A stretch of 48,184 bases of DNA from NCBI RefSeq assembly GCF_015354505.1, contig NZ_JACAFP010000003.1, positions 1 to 48,184 of the forward strand, in the 5' to 3' direction. This stretch comes from Microbacterium sp. UFMG61. Its GTDB lineage: Bacteria; Actinomycetota; Actinomycetes; Actinomycetales; Microbacteriaceae. The notes beneath the pieces were generated by a model, which searched no databases, was not told the origin of the DNA, and saw only the letters and a program-made list of their open reading frames with translations. Below, piece by piece: positions 23,386 to 31,309 of this stretch. The translations under genes and the position numbers were made by a program. Position 1 is the first letter of the stretch. Each line of letters opens with the position of its first letter.

Positions 23386-24422
23386 TGGATGGTTTCCGTA
23401 TTCCCCTCGGCAGCTGGGTCGCGACAGGCGTCGACTGGATCAAGACGAACCTCGACGGTCTTCTCGACGTCATCTCGTTCGTCGTCAGCTTCCTGGTCGA
23501 CGGCCTCACCCGCGCGCTGCTGAGCCCGCACTTCATCGTCATCATCCTGATCGCCGCATTCATCGCGTGGCTCGTGCGCTCCTGGCAGCTCGCGATCGGG
23601 ACGGTCGTGTCGTTCGGTCTCATCGTGGCCATGGGCCTGTGGGTCCCGGCGATGCAGACCCTCGCCCTCGTGCTCGTCGCCGCGGTGATCGCCGTGCTGA
23701 TCGCGGTGCCGCTCGGCATCTGGTCGGCCCGCAACGCCACCGTGCGCGCGGTGCTCAAGCCCGTGCTCGACTTCATGCAGACCATGCCGGCGTTCGTCTA
23801 CCTGATCCCGGCGATCGTGTTCTTCAGCATCGGCGTCGTTCCCGGACTCGTCGCGACCGTGATCTTCGCGCTGCCTCCGGGCGTGCGACTCACCGAGCTC
23901 GGCATCCGCGGAGTCGACTCCGAGACGGTCGAGGCCGGCCAGGCCTTCGGTGCGAAGCCGGGTCAGATTCTGCGCGGCATCCAGCTTCCGCTCGCCATGC
24001 CCACGATCCTCGCCGGCGTCAACCAGGTCATCATGCTCGCGCTGTCGATGGCGGTCATCGCCGGAATGGCGGGTGCGGACGGCCTCGGGAAGATCGTCGT
24101 CGAAGCGATCTCGACCATCAACATCGCCAAGGGCGTCGAGGCAGGCCTGGGCGTCGTGCTCATCGCGGTCTTCCTCGACCGCGTCACCGCGGCCCTGGGC
24201 GATCTCGGCAGCAACCGCTCGTCGCTGCTCGGGATGCTGGCGCGTCGCCGCACGCAGAAGCGCCTGGATGCGGCATCCGCTGCGGCGGAGTCGACGGCAT
24301 CCGGATCCGCGTCGGTCTCGGCCGACGCGGCCGACGCGGCCGACTCGAAGGCTGCGGCAGACGCGGCTGATCGCGAGACGGCATCCCCTCGTCGCACCGC
24401 CGTCGGCGGCGGCGTGCACTGA
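23385..24422 (+). CDS. proW: Glycine betaine/proline ABC transporter permease
   Basis: A 345-residue permease with about six transmembrane helices and the EAA-type coupling loop (VEAGQAFGAKPGQILRGIQL). It forms the channel for compatible solutes with the ATPase encoded upstream. The N-terminal ~50 residues and the C-terminal ~55 residues are extensions; the latter is a low-complexity Ala/Ser/Asp stretch encoded by repeated GCGGCCGACGCGGCC-type DNA. ATG at 23385 overlaps the ATPase stop, with GAGGAGGT upstream. Confidence 0.92.
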   Translation: MDGFRIPLGSWVATGVDWIKTNLDGLLDVISFVVSFLVDGLTRALLSPHFIVIILIAAFIAWLVRSWQLAIGTVVSFGLIVAMGLWVPAMQTLALVLVAAVIAVLIAVPLGIWSARNATVRAVLKPVLDFMQTMPAFVYLIPAIVFFSIGVVPGLVATVIFALPPGVRLTELGIRGVDSETVEAGQAFGAKPGQILRGIQLPLAMPTILAGVNQVIMLALSMAVIAGMAGADGLGKIVVEAISTINIAKGVEAGLGVVLIAVFLDRVTAALGDLGSNRSSLLGMLARRRTQKRLDAASAAAESTASGSASVSADAADAADSKAAADAADRETASPRRTAVGGGVH

Positions 24423-24506
24423 CTCATCCCTCCCACAAGAGAACACGCAACACCGCAGTACACAGCAACACAGCACACAGATATACGTAACGAGAGAGAC
24501 ACACAC

Positions 24507-25430
24507 ATGAAGAAGAAGTTCCTGACGATCGCGGCCATCGGAGCCGCAGCGACCCTGACGCTCGCCGGATGCAGCGGCGACGGCATGGGCGGCACCGGCG
24601 GAGGCTCGGCCGGTGGCAGCGAGTCCGGTTCGGGCGACAAGGGCACGATCACCCTCGGGTTCCTGCCCTCGTGGACCGACGGCCTCAGCACCGCGTACCT
24701 GCTGCAGGACCAGCTCGAGAAGATCGGCTACACCGTCGAGATGAAGACGCTGACCGAGGCAGGCCCGCTGTACACCGGCCTCGCCCAGGGCGACGTCGAC
24801 ATGTACCCGTCGGCCTGGCCCGAGCTGACGCACGCCGAGTACATGGACACCTACGGCGACGACATCGAAGACCTCGGTGCGTACTACGACAACGCCAAGC
24901 TGACTCTCGCGGTTCCGGAGTACTCCGACCTGAACTCGATCGAGGACCTCGCGGGCAAGGGCGCTGAGCTCGACGGCAAGATCTACGGCATCGAGCCGGG
25001 GGCCGGCCTCACCGCGCAGACGCAGAAGATGATGCCCGAGTACGGCCTCGACAGCGAGTACGAGCTCGTCACCTCGTCGACCGCGGCGATGCTCACCGAG
25101 CTGAAGTCCGCGACCGACAAGCAGGAGGACATCGTCGTCACGCTGTGGCGCCCGTTCTGGGCCAACGACGCCTTCCCCGTGAAGGACCTCGAAGACCCCA
25201 AGGGCGCCATGGGCGAGTCCGAGGCGCTGCACTTCCTGGGCACGAAGGGCTTCGCCGAGGAGTTCCCCGAGGCCGCTGAGCTGATCGAGCAGATCACGCT
25301 CGACGACGAGCAGTACGGCTCGCTCGAGGACATGGTCGTGAACGAGTACGGCGAGGGCAACGAAGCGGATGCCATCGACGCGTGGCTCGAGGAGCACGGC
25401 AGCGAGTTCGACTGGGTCGTCTCCGAGTAA
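24507..25430 (+). CDS. proX: Glycine betaine/proline ABC transporter substrate-binding lipoprotein
   Basis: A 307-residue OpuAC-type binding protein. The signal peptide ends with the lipobox LAGC (Cys22), so the protein is lipid-anchored outside the membrane. A Gly/Ser linker (GGTGGGSAGGSESG) precedes the binding domain, which starts ITLGFLPSWTDGLSTAYLL. Trp residues in SWTD, SAWPE and LWRPFW are candidates for the aromatic cage that holds the betaine cation. The ATG follows an 84-nt, locally AT-richer gap after proW, which could contain its own weak promoter or an RNA processing site. Confidence 0.93.
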   Translation: MKKKFLTIAAIGAAATLTLAGCSGDGMGGTGGGSAGGSESGSGDKGTITLGFLPSWTDGLSTAYLLQDQLEKIGYTVEMKTLTEAGPLYTGLAQGDVDMYPSAWPELTHAEYMDTYGDDIEDLGAYYDNAKLTLAVPEYSDLNSIEDLAGKGAELDGKIYGIEPGAGLTAQTQKMMPEYGLDSEYELVTSSTAAMLTELKSATDKQEDIVVTLWRPFWANDAFPVKDLEDPKGAMGESEALHFLGTKGFAEEFPEAAELIEQITLDDEQYGSLEDMVVNEYGEGNEADAIDAWLEEHGSEFDWVVSE

Positions 25431-25442
25431 GAACACGATTTC

Positions 25443-25476
25443 GAGGGGGCGTCGCGCACGTGCGCGGCGCCCCCTC
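25443..25476 (+). terminator. Strong stem-loop terminator after proX
   Basis: A 15-bp stem, GAGGGGGCGTCGCGC (25443-25457) / GCGCGGCGCCCCCTC (25462-25476), one wobble pair, loop of 4 nt, 12 nt after the stop codon. It has no T-tract but is the most stable hairpin in the window. Confidence 0.85.
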
Positions 25477-25478
25477 TG

Positions 25479-25527
25479 CGTGCGGCGTGCGGCGTGCGGC
25501 GTGCGGCGTGCGGCGTGCGGCCTGCGG
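25479..25527. repeat. 7-bp tandem repeat CGTGCGG
   Basis: Six perfect copies of CGTGCGG (25479-25520) and one variant copy directly follow the proX terminator. It is non-coding and likely variable in number. Confidence 0.9.
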
Positions 25528-25541
25528 TCGTGAGCCCGTCT

Positions 25542-25608
25542 GGCGGACTTCTCCCCGCTGGGCGGAACGTTCGGCCCGCAGCATCCGCCCATCGGGGAGT
25601 TCGCCGCC
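25542..25608. repeat. Intergenic palindrome, GGGCGGA family, copy 1
   Basis: Nested inverted repeats: TGGGCGGA (25559-25566) / TCCGCCCA (25584-25591), and outside it CTCCCCG (25551-25557) / CGGGGAG (25593-25599), with GGCG/CGCC at the ends. Related elements lie at 27264-27323 and 43955-44031. It sits between the proX terminator and the promoter of the next gene. Confidence 0.75.
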
Positions 25609-25719
25609 GGTCGGGGCGACGGCGCTGGTCGGGGCGCGAGCGAAGCGGCACGAATCGTGCAGAATCCCTCTGCCGCAACCCCCTCCTGCGCGCTCAGACC
25701 GCGGGCGTAGCCTGTGGCG

Positions 25720-27189
25720 GTGGACGGGTTCGCGGCGGTCGACTTCGGGTTCGCCCGCGAGGTCCTGCAGCGGGGCATCGCGGCGCTGTATCTCGTCGCG
25801 TTCGTCTCGACCCTGAACCAGTTCCGGCCGCTTCTCGGCGAGCACGGACTGCTGCCGGCGCCGATGCTGCTCGACTGGATCGGCGAGAAGAAGGAACGAC
25901 GGCGGATGCTGCACCCGACGCTCTTCCTGCGCATCCGATACTCCGACCGGCGACTCGCGCTGCTGTGCTGGTCGGGCATCGCCGTGGCGGCACTGCTCGT
26001 GATCGGCATCCCTCAGTGGGCTCCGCCGTGGATGCCGATGCTGTGCTTCCTCGCGCTGTGGCTCGGGTACATGTCGGTGGTCAGCATCGGTCAGACCTTC
26101 TATTCGTTCGGGTGGGAGATGCTGCTGCTCGAGGCGGGGTTCCTGGCCGCATTCCTCGGCTCGAACGACCAGTCGCCGCCGACGGTCGTGATCGTGCTGT
26201 TCTGGTGGCTGCTGTTCCGGGTCGAGTTCGGCGCCGGCATGATCAAGATCCGCGGTGGCCGCGAGTGGCGTGATCTGACGGCACTGATGTACCACCACGA
26301 GACGCAGCCCATGCCGGGGCCGTTCAGTCGGCAGGCGCATCTGCTGCCTCGGTGGTTCCATCGAGGCGAGGTCGTCGGCAACCACTTCGCGCAGCTCGTC
26401 GTGCCCGTCTTCCTGTTCGCGCCGATCCTGTCGCTGTGGGTTCCCGGGCCGGTGCCGCAGATCGTCGGAGCGGTGGCGGCGGCGATCGTGATCGCGACGC
26501 AGGTGTGGCTCGTCGCGACGGGCAACTTCGCCTGGTTGAACTGGGTGACCATCGTCCTCGCGTTCTCGGCGATCGGGATGCCGGGGGTGGGTTCTGCCGG
26601 CAACGCCGATGCGGATGGCGCGCTGTGGCCCGGCATCCCCCTGTACTGGTTCGTGATCACCGCGGCCGTCGGACTGCTCGTCGTGGTGCTGAGCTGGCCT
26701 GCTCTGCGCAATCTCTTCGCACGACGCCAGCTGATGAATGCGAGCTTCAACAGGTGGCAGATCGGCAATGCCTACGGGGCGTTCGGAACCGTCACGAAAC
26801 AGCGGATCGAGATCGTGGTCGAGGGGTCGGTCGACGACGACGGTCTGCTGTGGCGCGAGTACGAGTTCAGGGGCAAGCCGGGGGACGTGCGCCGTATCCC
26901 GCGTCAGTTCGCGCCGTACCACCTGCGACTCGACTGGCTCATGTGGTTCCTGCCCCTCGGACGCTCGCTCGACGACTGGTTCACGGTGTTCCTGCTGCGG
27001 CTGCTCGAGGCCGATGCGCCGACGCTCGCTCTGCTGCGGGTCGATCCGTTCGAGGGCGAGCGGCCGCGCTGGGTGCGGGCCGTGTCGTACCGCTACCGCT
27101 TCGCGACCCGGGAGGAGAAGCGGCAGGACGGTGCGGTCTGGGTGCGCACCCGGCAGGCCGTGGTGCTGGGGCCGCTCGGGCTGCGGTAG
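25720..27189 (+). CDS. Lipase maturation factor family membrane protein
   Basis: A 489-residue membrane protein with about nine hydrophobic segments. Family landmarks are LYLVAFVSTLNQFRPLLGEHGLLP at the start, GYMSVVSIGQTFYSFGWEMLLLE, FRVEFGAGMIKIRGG and DLTALMYHHETQPMP, and a soluble C-terminal domain. Eukaryotic LMF1 assists lipase folding in the ER; the bacterial role is unknown. The usual start would be the GTG at 25714, but the -10 hexamer TAGCCT (25708-25713) abuts it directly; the next GTG at 25720 lies exactly 6 nt downstream, matching the leaderless spacing seen at other genes in this window. I therefore prefer 25720. Confidence 0.87.
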   Translation: MDGFAAVDFGFAREVLQRGIAALYLVAFVSTLNQFRPLLGEHGLLPAPMLLDWIGEKKERRRMLHPTLFLRIRYSDRRLALLCWSGIAVAALLVIGIPQWAPPWMPMLCFLALWLGYMSVVSIGQTFYSFGWEMLLLEAGFLAAFLGSNDQSPPTVVIVLFWWLLFRVEFGAGMIKIRGGREWRDLTALMYHHETQPMPGPFSRQAHLLPRWFHRGEVVGNHFAQLVVPVFLFAPILSLWVPGPVPQIVGAVAAAIVIATQVWLVATGNFAWLNWVTIVLAFSAIGMPGVGSAGNADADGALWPGIPLYWFVITAAVGLLVVVLSWPALRNLFARRQLMNASFNRWQIGNAYGAFGTVTKQRIEIVVEGSVDDDGLLWREYEFRGKPGDVRRIPRQFAPYHLRLDWLMWFLPLGRSLDDWFTVFLLRLLEADAPTLALLRVDPFEGERPRWVRAVSYRYRFATREEKRQDGAVWVRTRQAVVLGPLGLR

Positions 27190-27263
27190 TCCGTCCGCAT
27201 CCACATCAGACTCGCGCCAGCGAAGGAGACCATGACCCCTCACCCCGTCGGGAGGACTATGCC

Positions 27264-27323
27264 CTGTCGGGCGGAGGCTCCGCGCTGATCGGTCCGCCCT
27301 ACGCGGAGATCTCCTCCCGACAG
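27264..27323. repeat. Intergenic palindrome, GGGCGGA family, copy 2
   Basis: Arms CTGTCGGGCGGAG (27264-27276) / CTCCTCCCGACAG (27311-27323) with one mismatch, and inner CTCCGCG (27278-27284) / CGCGGAG (27302-27308). It lies between convergent genes (25720-27189 plus and 27429-28196 minus) and may act as a two-way terminator. The rest of 27190-27428 holds no gene that I can support. Confidence 0.75.
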
Positions 27324-27428
27324 CGCATCACGGGAGGCGAGGCGGGAACGAAAGCCGACGCCGAGCGCGGCGAAACGCCCCGGCCGGGCGCGGGGCCCGG
27401 ACGGAGCGTTCCGTCTCACTGCAGACGG

Positions 27429-28196
27429 TCAACTGACCTTCTTGCGGTAGGCGATGATCGCGAACACGTAGCCGACGACCAGGATGCCGACGCACCAGGC
27501 GAGAGCGACCCAGATGTCGGTGCCGACCGGCTTCCCGGCGAACAGCGCCTGGATGGTGTTCACGATCGAGGTGACCGGCTGGTTCTCGGCGAACCACTGC
27601 ACCGGACCCGGCATCGTGTCGGTCGGCACGAACGCCGAGCTGATGAACGGCAGGAAGATCAGCGGATACGAGAATGCCGTCGCCCCGTCGATCGTCTTGG
27701 CGCTCAGCCCTGCGATGATCGCCAGCCAGGTGAGGGCCAGGGTGAACAGCAGCAGGATGCCGATGACGGCGAGCCAGGTGAGGGGGCCTGCTCCGATGCG
27801 GAACCCCAACAGGAACCCGACGGCGAAGATGATCGCCAGCGTGATGCCGTTCGCGACGAGCGAGGTGAGCACGTGCGCCCACAGCACGCTCGATCGGGCG
27901 ATGGGCATCGAGTGGAAGCGCTCGAAGATGCCGCTCTGGAGGTCGGTGAACAGGCGGTACGCCGTGTAGGCGATGCCCGACGCGACGGCGATCAGCAGGA
28001 TGCCGGGGAGCAGGTAGTTGACGTAGTTCTCGGAGCCGATGCTCTGCGTGAGGGCCCCTCCGAAGACGAACACGAACAGCAGCATCAGCGCGATCGGGGT
28101 GACCGCCGTGGTGATGATGGTGTCGGTGCTGCGGAAGATGTGCCGCATCGAGCGGCCGGTGAGTGTCGCGGTGTCGGCGACGACGTGCGTGCTCAT
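27429..28196 (-). CDS. ABC-2 transporter permease, DrrB-like
   Basis: A 255-residue permease with about six transmembrane helices and the daunorubicin-resistance DrrB pattern (ALMLLFVFVFGGALTQ, then YLLPGILLIAVASGIAYTA, and the cytoplasmic loop FERFHSMPIARSSVLW). It pairs with the ATPase whose stop overlaps its start as ATGA. The pair probably exports a hydrophobic compound and is controlled by the PadR regulator at the head of the operon. Confidence 0.88.
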   Translation of the reverse strand: MSTHVVADTATLTGRSMRHIFRSTDTIITTAVTPIALMLLFVFVFGGALTQSIGSENYVNYLLPGILLIAVASGIAYTAYRLFTDLQSGIFERFHSMPIARSSVLWAHVLTSLVANGITLAIIFAVGFLLGFRIGAGPLTWLAVIGILLLFTLALTWLAIIAGLSAKTIDGATAFSYPLIFLPFISSAFVPTDTMPGPVQWFAENQPVTSIVNTIQALFAGKPVGTDIWVALAWCVGILVVGYVFAIIAYRKKVS

Positions 28197-29008
28197 GCTG
28201 CGTTCTCCTTTCCGGAATGGATCCCTGGGCCTGTCGAAGGGCCTGTCGAAGGGCCAGACGGGGTGCCGACGAGGGTGAGGAAGATCTCCTCGAGGGTGGG
28301 CTGCTTCTCGACGTACTCGACCTTCGCCGCCGGCAGCAGGCGCTTGAGCTCGGCGAGGGTGCCGTTCGCGATGATCCGACCCTCGTGGAGGATCGCGATG
28401 CGGTCGGCCAGCTGCTCGGCCTCATCGAGATACTGCGTGGTCAGCAGCACGGTGGTACCGGTGTTCGCGAGTTCCTTGACGACGTCCCAGACCTCGATGC
28501 GAGCCTCGGGGTCGAGGCCGGTGGTCGGCTCGTCGAGGTAGATGACCTCGGGGTGTCCGACCAGGCTCATCGCGATGTCGAGCCGGCGGCGCATGCCTCC
28601 GGAGTACGTGCCGACCTTGCGGCCCCCGGCATCCGTCAGTCGGAAGCGGGTGAGCAGGTCGTCGGCGACGGATGCCGGATCGGGAAGGTGGCGGAGCTTG
28701 GCGACCAGCACGAGGTTCTCACGGCCGGTGAGGATCTCGTCGACCGCGGCAAACTGGCCGGTGAGGCTGATCCGCTGTCTTACGGCGACCGGGTCGGCGG
28801 CGACGTCGACTCCCTGCACGGTGGCGGTGCCGGCATCCGAGGTCAGCAGGGTGGAGAGGATGCGGACGATCGTGGTCTTGCCCGCGCCGTTCGAGCCGAG
28901 CAGGGCGAAGATCGATCCCTTCTCGACCTCGAAGTCGACGCCGCGCAGCACAGGGAGGTCCCGGTAGGACTTCTCGATGCCGCGCACGGCGATCGCTGGT
29001 GCGTTCAT
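28193..29008 (-). CDS. ABC transporter ATP-binding protein, DrrA-like
   Basis: A 271-residue ABC ATPase: Walker A GSNGAGKTT, Q-loop SLTGQFAAVD (typical of DrrA), signature YSGGMRRRLDIAMSL, Walker B VIYLDEPTTGLDPEAR and the H-loop replaced by TTQYLDEAEQ (Gln), as in many DrrA proteins. The C-terminal tail (GPSTGPSTGP) is encoded by two 12-bp units (28230-28253) matching one arm of the CTTCGACAGG repeat. ATG at 29008 has AAGGAG 9 nt upstream and overlaps the DUF1048 stop. Confidence 0.9.
   Translation of the reverse strand: MNAPAIAVRGIEKSYRDLPVLRGVDFEVEKGSIFALLGSNGAGKTTIVRILSTLLTSDAGTATVQGVDVAADPVAVRQRISLTGQFAAVDEILTGRENLVLVAKLRHLPDPASVADDLLTRFRLTDAGGRKVGTYSGGMRRRLDIAMSLVGHPEVIYLDEPTTGLDPEARIEVWDVVKELANTGTTVLLTTQYLDEAEQLADRIAILHEGRIIANGTLAELKRLLPAAKVEYVEKQPTLEEIFLTLVGTPSGPSTGPSTGPGIHSGKENAA
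28230..28253. repeat. Partial REP-like arm, duplicated, at the 3' end of the drrA-like gene
   Basis: Two tandem copies of CCTGTCGAAGGG (28230-28241, 28242-28253). Read on the minus strand each gives CCCTTCGACAGG, the head of the repeat seen at 13425 and 48135. They encode Gly-Pro-Ser-Thr repeats near the C-terminus. Confidence 0.75.
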
Positions 29009-29376
29009 GATCGTGACTCCTTCTTCTTCGCGTCGTCGACCGCGCCGATCAGGCGGGCGCGTTCCTTGTCGATCCAATGGGTTCCGCCGTAGGCCTCGGC
29101 GTAGGTCTCGGCGAACGAAACGGGGTCGTCGCCGACGATGTCGTCGATCGGGGTGCCGTCGATGGCGGCGCGCTCCCACAGGTCGGCGAGGTCGAGGAAG
29201 ATCTGCACGAGGATGTCGCCGTCGGTGATGCCCCCGTAGTACATCGTGTAGCGGTGCTGAGCGTTCGCGACGGTGCGGTACGGCTCGGGGAGGGCGTCGA
29301 TGCGCTTCTTCGCATCGCGGTACTGCTTCTTCTGCTCGAGCGGTCCGGTGAGCGCTTCGATCCACTTCGCGGCCAT
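29005..29376 (-). CDS. DUF1048 domain protein
   Basis: A 123-residue helical protein of the DUF1048 family (MAAKWIEALTGPLEQKKQYR; YRTVANAQHRYTMYYGGITD). DUF1048 genes are commonly found next to PadR regulators and ABC exporters; function not established. Here it lies between padR and the ATPase, overlapping the latter as ATGA and only a few bases from padR, so it is surely co-transcribed. Confidence 0.87.
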   Translation of the reverse strand: MAAKWIEALTGPLEQKKQYRDAKKRIDALPEPYRTVANAQHRYTMYYGGITDGDILVQIFLDLADLWERAAIDGTPIDDIVGDDPVSFAETYAEAYGGTHWIDKERARLIGAVDDAKKKESRS

Positions 29377-29378
29377 GG

Positions 29379-29747
29379 TCAGTTCTCCTTGTTCGAGTCG
29401 GTGTTGTCGCTGTCGGTGATGTTCGTGTTCGTGCTGAGTCGTTCGATGCGTCCTGCGAGGAAGGTCCAGGTCTTCCAGAACTCCTCGAGCTCCTGCATGC
29501 CCGCCGGGTTCAGGGAGTAGACCTTGCGGGGCGGTCCCTTCTCGCTCGGGACCTTCTCGACGTCGACGAGCTTCTTCTGCTCGACGCGCACGAGCAGGGC
29601 GTAGATCGTGCCCTCGGCGATCTCGGTGAAGCCGTGATCGCGGAGACGAGTGGTGATCTCGTATCCGTAGGCCGGCTGCTCGGCGAGGAGGGCCAGAACG
29701 ATGCCCTCCAGGGTGCCCTTGAGCATCTCGGTCATCTGCTTGCCCAT
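29379..29747 (-). CDS. PadR family transcriptional regulator
   Basis: A 122-residue PadR-like regulator: winged helix-turn-helix (LKGTLEGIVLALLAEQPAYG, YEITTRLRDHGFTEIAEGTI, then YALLVRVEQKKLV) and a helical C-terminus for dimerisation, with a Thr/Asn/Asp-rich tail. ATG at 29747 is chosen for the GGAAAGG upstream and the typical PadR length; the frame extends to 29864 but crosses the promoter. It heads the operon with DUF1048 and the DrrA/B pair and probably represses it through the repeats at 29772-29842. Confidence 0.88.
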   Translation of the reverse strand: MGKQMTEMLKGTLEGIVLALLAEQPAYGYEITTRLRDHGFTEIAEGTIYALLVRVEQKKLVDVEKVPSEKGPPRKVYSLNPAGMQELEEFWKTWTFLAGRIERLSTNTNITDSDNTDSNKEN

Positions 29748-29771
29748 GAGAGCCGCCTTTCCGTCTTTCGA

Positions 29772-29838
29772 GTACTCAGTGTTGCTGGGTACCGGTACAA
29801 AGTAACACTGAGTACCGGTACTTAGCAACACCGAATAC
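29772..29838 (-). promoter_or_regulatory. PadR promoter-operator region with three AACACTGAGTAC boxes
   Basis: A perfect 12-bp inverted repeat GTACTCAGTGTT (29772-29783) / AACACTGAGTAC (29804-29815), and a degenerate third copy (29827-29838). Between them a 23-bp unit headed by the self-palindrome GTACCGGTAC is tandemly repeated (29789-29811, 29812-29834; 19 of 23 identical). On the minus strand a -35 TTGCTA (29823-29828) and -10 TACTTT (18-bp spacer) run through these repeats, so PadR binding would block transcription. Confidence 0.7.
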
Positions 29839-29858
29839 TGAGCTCTGCCCTGGGGTCC

Positions 29859-29944
29859 GCTCACAACTCAGCAGGAGAGTCCGCCTCGGCGGCGGTATGG
29901 CCGGAATCGGGCGCGGTCAGGACCGTTCATGCTGAGTGGTGAAC
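29859..29944. repeat. Small inverted-repeat element, GTTCAC/CAGCATG family, copy 1
   Basis: Left arm GCTCACAACTCAGCAGG (29859-29875) and right arm CATGCTGAGTGGTGAAC (29928-29944) are inverted with 3 mismatches in 17. A second copy, also with GTCCGCC just inside its left arm, is at 34513-34620. The 86-bp element contains no gene and looks like a MITE or REP-type repeat. Confidence 0.7.
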
Positions 29945-29977
29945 GCGTCGGCTCGGAGACCGCGAGCGAGAAAGGCC

Positions 29978-30700
29978 TCAGACGAGGCGTGCGGCGCGCA
30001 CCTGGGCCTCGAGCAACGGGATCGCCCGCGAGACGGGCGGTCGAAGACCCAGAGCGGTCGCGAGTTCGAGAGCCAGCGCCGCGTGGCCGGCGCCGTTCGG
30101 GTGGAACGGGTCGTTCATGAGCCCCCAGGGCACTCCGCCGTGTCCCAGTTCGGTGAACCGCGCGTGCTGGTCGACGAGGATCACGTCTTCGCTCGTGGCG
30201 ACCTCGCGCACAGCATCCGCGAACTCCGTAAGCCGCTCGCGCCCCGGTGCGTTGGCCGTGTCGATCGACGGCGGCGTCTGCAGCACCGGAATCGCCCCCA
30301 GGGAGCGCACGCGGGTGACGAACTCGCGCAGCGAGGCCGCGAAGTCGGCGGGTGCCACGAGCGGGCTGCCGGGCAGGGTCGACATGTCGTTCGTGCCGAT
30401 CATCAGGGTGACGACGTCGGGGCGCCACGATGCCACGCGCCGGTCGAAGTCGCCGAGGATGTCGGGCAGGCGATGACCGCTGATCGCCGTGTTGATCACG
30501 GCGTCACGTGTGCGGGCGAGTTCGCCGCGGATCAGCTCGTGCAGGTGCTCGGCATAGCTGCGGCCACCGTGAGTGTGCACGAGCCCGTGGGTGATCGAAT
30601 CGCCGGTGATGACCCAGTTGAGCGGTTCGGTGCTCGTGAGCAGTTCGGCGAGATCGCGGAGGTCAGAGGCAGCGGATGCGGTCACTTCGGCGTTCGACAC
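29978..30700 (-). CDS. SGNH/GDSL hydrolase
   Basis: A 240-residue esterase-type enzyme: block I GDSITHG (Ser35), block III GTND (102-105) and block V DPFHPNG (catalytic Asp/His), so the triad is intact. No signal peptide. SGNH enzymes deacylate lipids or deacetylate sugars; substrate unknown. GTG start at 30700 with the -10 hexamer TAGGCT (30708-30713, minus strand) ending 7 nt upstream, so leaderless. Confidence 0.88.
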   Translation of the reverse strand: MSNAEVTASAASDLRDLAELLTSTEPLNWVITGDSITHGLVHTHGGRSYAEHLHELIRGELARTRDAVINTAISGHRLPDILGDFDRRVASWRPDVVTLMIGTNDMSTLPGSPLVAPADFAASLREFVTRVRSLGAIPVLQTPPSIDTANAPGRERLTEFADAVREVATSEDVILVDQHARFTELGHGGVPWGLMNDPFHPNGAGHAALALELATALGLRPPVSRAIPLLEAQVRAARLV

Positions 30701-30825
30701 GGCTTCGAGCCTAGCGGGGCGGCGCCGGCATCCTTGCCCGGTGGCTCAGGCATCGCGCGATCGGGCGGTGGTGCAGACCTCTATAGGATTCTCTGGGACA
30801 CCGAACGATTCACAAGGGGGAGCGG

Positions 30826-31302
30826 ATGTCGCTCGAGCACGCCACCAAGCACCAGGATTACAATCCGGGACCGCGCGTCGGGATCACATTCTCGACGTTC
30901 GACCTGCTGCACGCGGGGCACATCATGATGCTGGCCGAGGCCAAGCGGCAGTGCGACTACCTCATCTGCGGGCTCCAGATGGATCCCACGCTCGACCGCC
31001 CCGAGAAGAACGCTCCGACCCAGACCGTGGTCGAGCGTTACATCCAGCTGCGGGGCTGCGAGTACGTCGACGAGATCGTGCCGTACTCGACCGAGCAGGA
31101 CCTGGAAGACATCCTGCGCTCGTTCAAGATCGACGTGCGCATCGTCGGCGACGAGTACGCGGACCGCGACTTCACGGGCAGGGAGTACTGCGAAGAGCGC
31201 GGCATCGAGCTGTACTTCAACGCGCGTGACCACCGCTTCTCGAGCTCGGGTCTGCGCAAGATCGTGGCCGCCAAGGAGGCGGAGCGCACCGCACGCGTCT
31301 GA
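30826..31302 (+). CDS. TagD-like cytidylyl/adenylyltransferase
   Basis: A 158-residue nucleotidyltransferase with the HAGH motif (29-32) of the HxGH class, GLQMDPTLDRPEK resembling the glycerol-3-phosphate cytidylyltransferase loop, and a C-terminal HRFSSSGLRKIV segment in place of the canonical RTxGISTT. It transfers CMP or AMP to a phosphorylated substrate, likely for teichoic-acid-like polymers or compatible solute or lipid head groups. ATG at 30826 has AAGGGGGAG upstream; a -10-like TAGGAT lies at 30784-30789. Substrate is inferred only to family level. Confidence 0.82.
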   Translation: MSLEHATKHQDYNPGPRVGITFSTFDLLHAGHIMMLAEAKRQCDYLICGLQMDPTLDRPEKNAPTQTVVERYIQLRGCEYVDEIVPYSTEQDLEDILRSFKIDVRIVGDEYADRDFTGREYCEERGIELYFNARDHRFSSSGLRKIVAAKEAERTARV

Positions 31303-31309
31303 CCCGGAC

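Noticed and set aside
25479..25527. CRISPR-like array
   Set aside because: The 7-bp units are contiguous, without spacers, and no cas genes are present.
25714..25719. GTG at 25714 as start of the lipase-maturation-like gene
   Set aside because: It directly abuts the -10 hexamer TAGCCT; the GTG at 25720 has the 6-nt spacing seen at other leaderless genes in this window.
23001..26009. A 1002-codon open frame on the minus strand opposite proV-proW-proX, and similar long frames at 43950-46193 and 3609-5750
   Set aside because: They are GC-rich shadow frames: they are antisense to well-recognised genes, cross several gene boundaries, and translate to Arg/Asp/His-rich sequence with no domain pattern.
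27232..27288. An 18-codon open frame starting ATG after AAGGAG downstream of the lipase-maturation-like gene
   Set aside because: It runs straight into the palindromic repeat (27264-27323) and its sequence has no recognisable pattern; it is probably a chance frame or the remnant of a gene cut off by the repeat.
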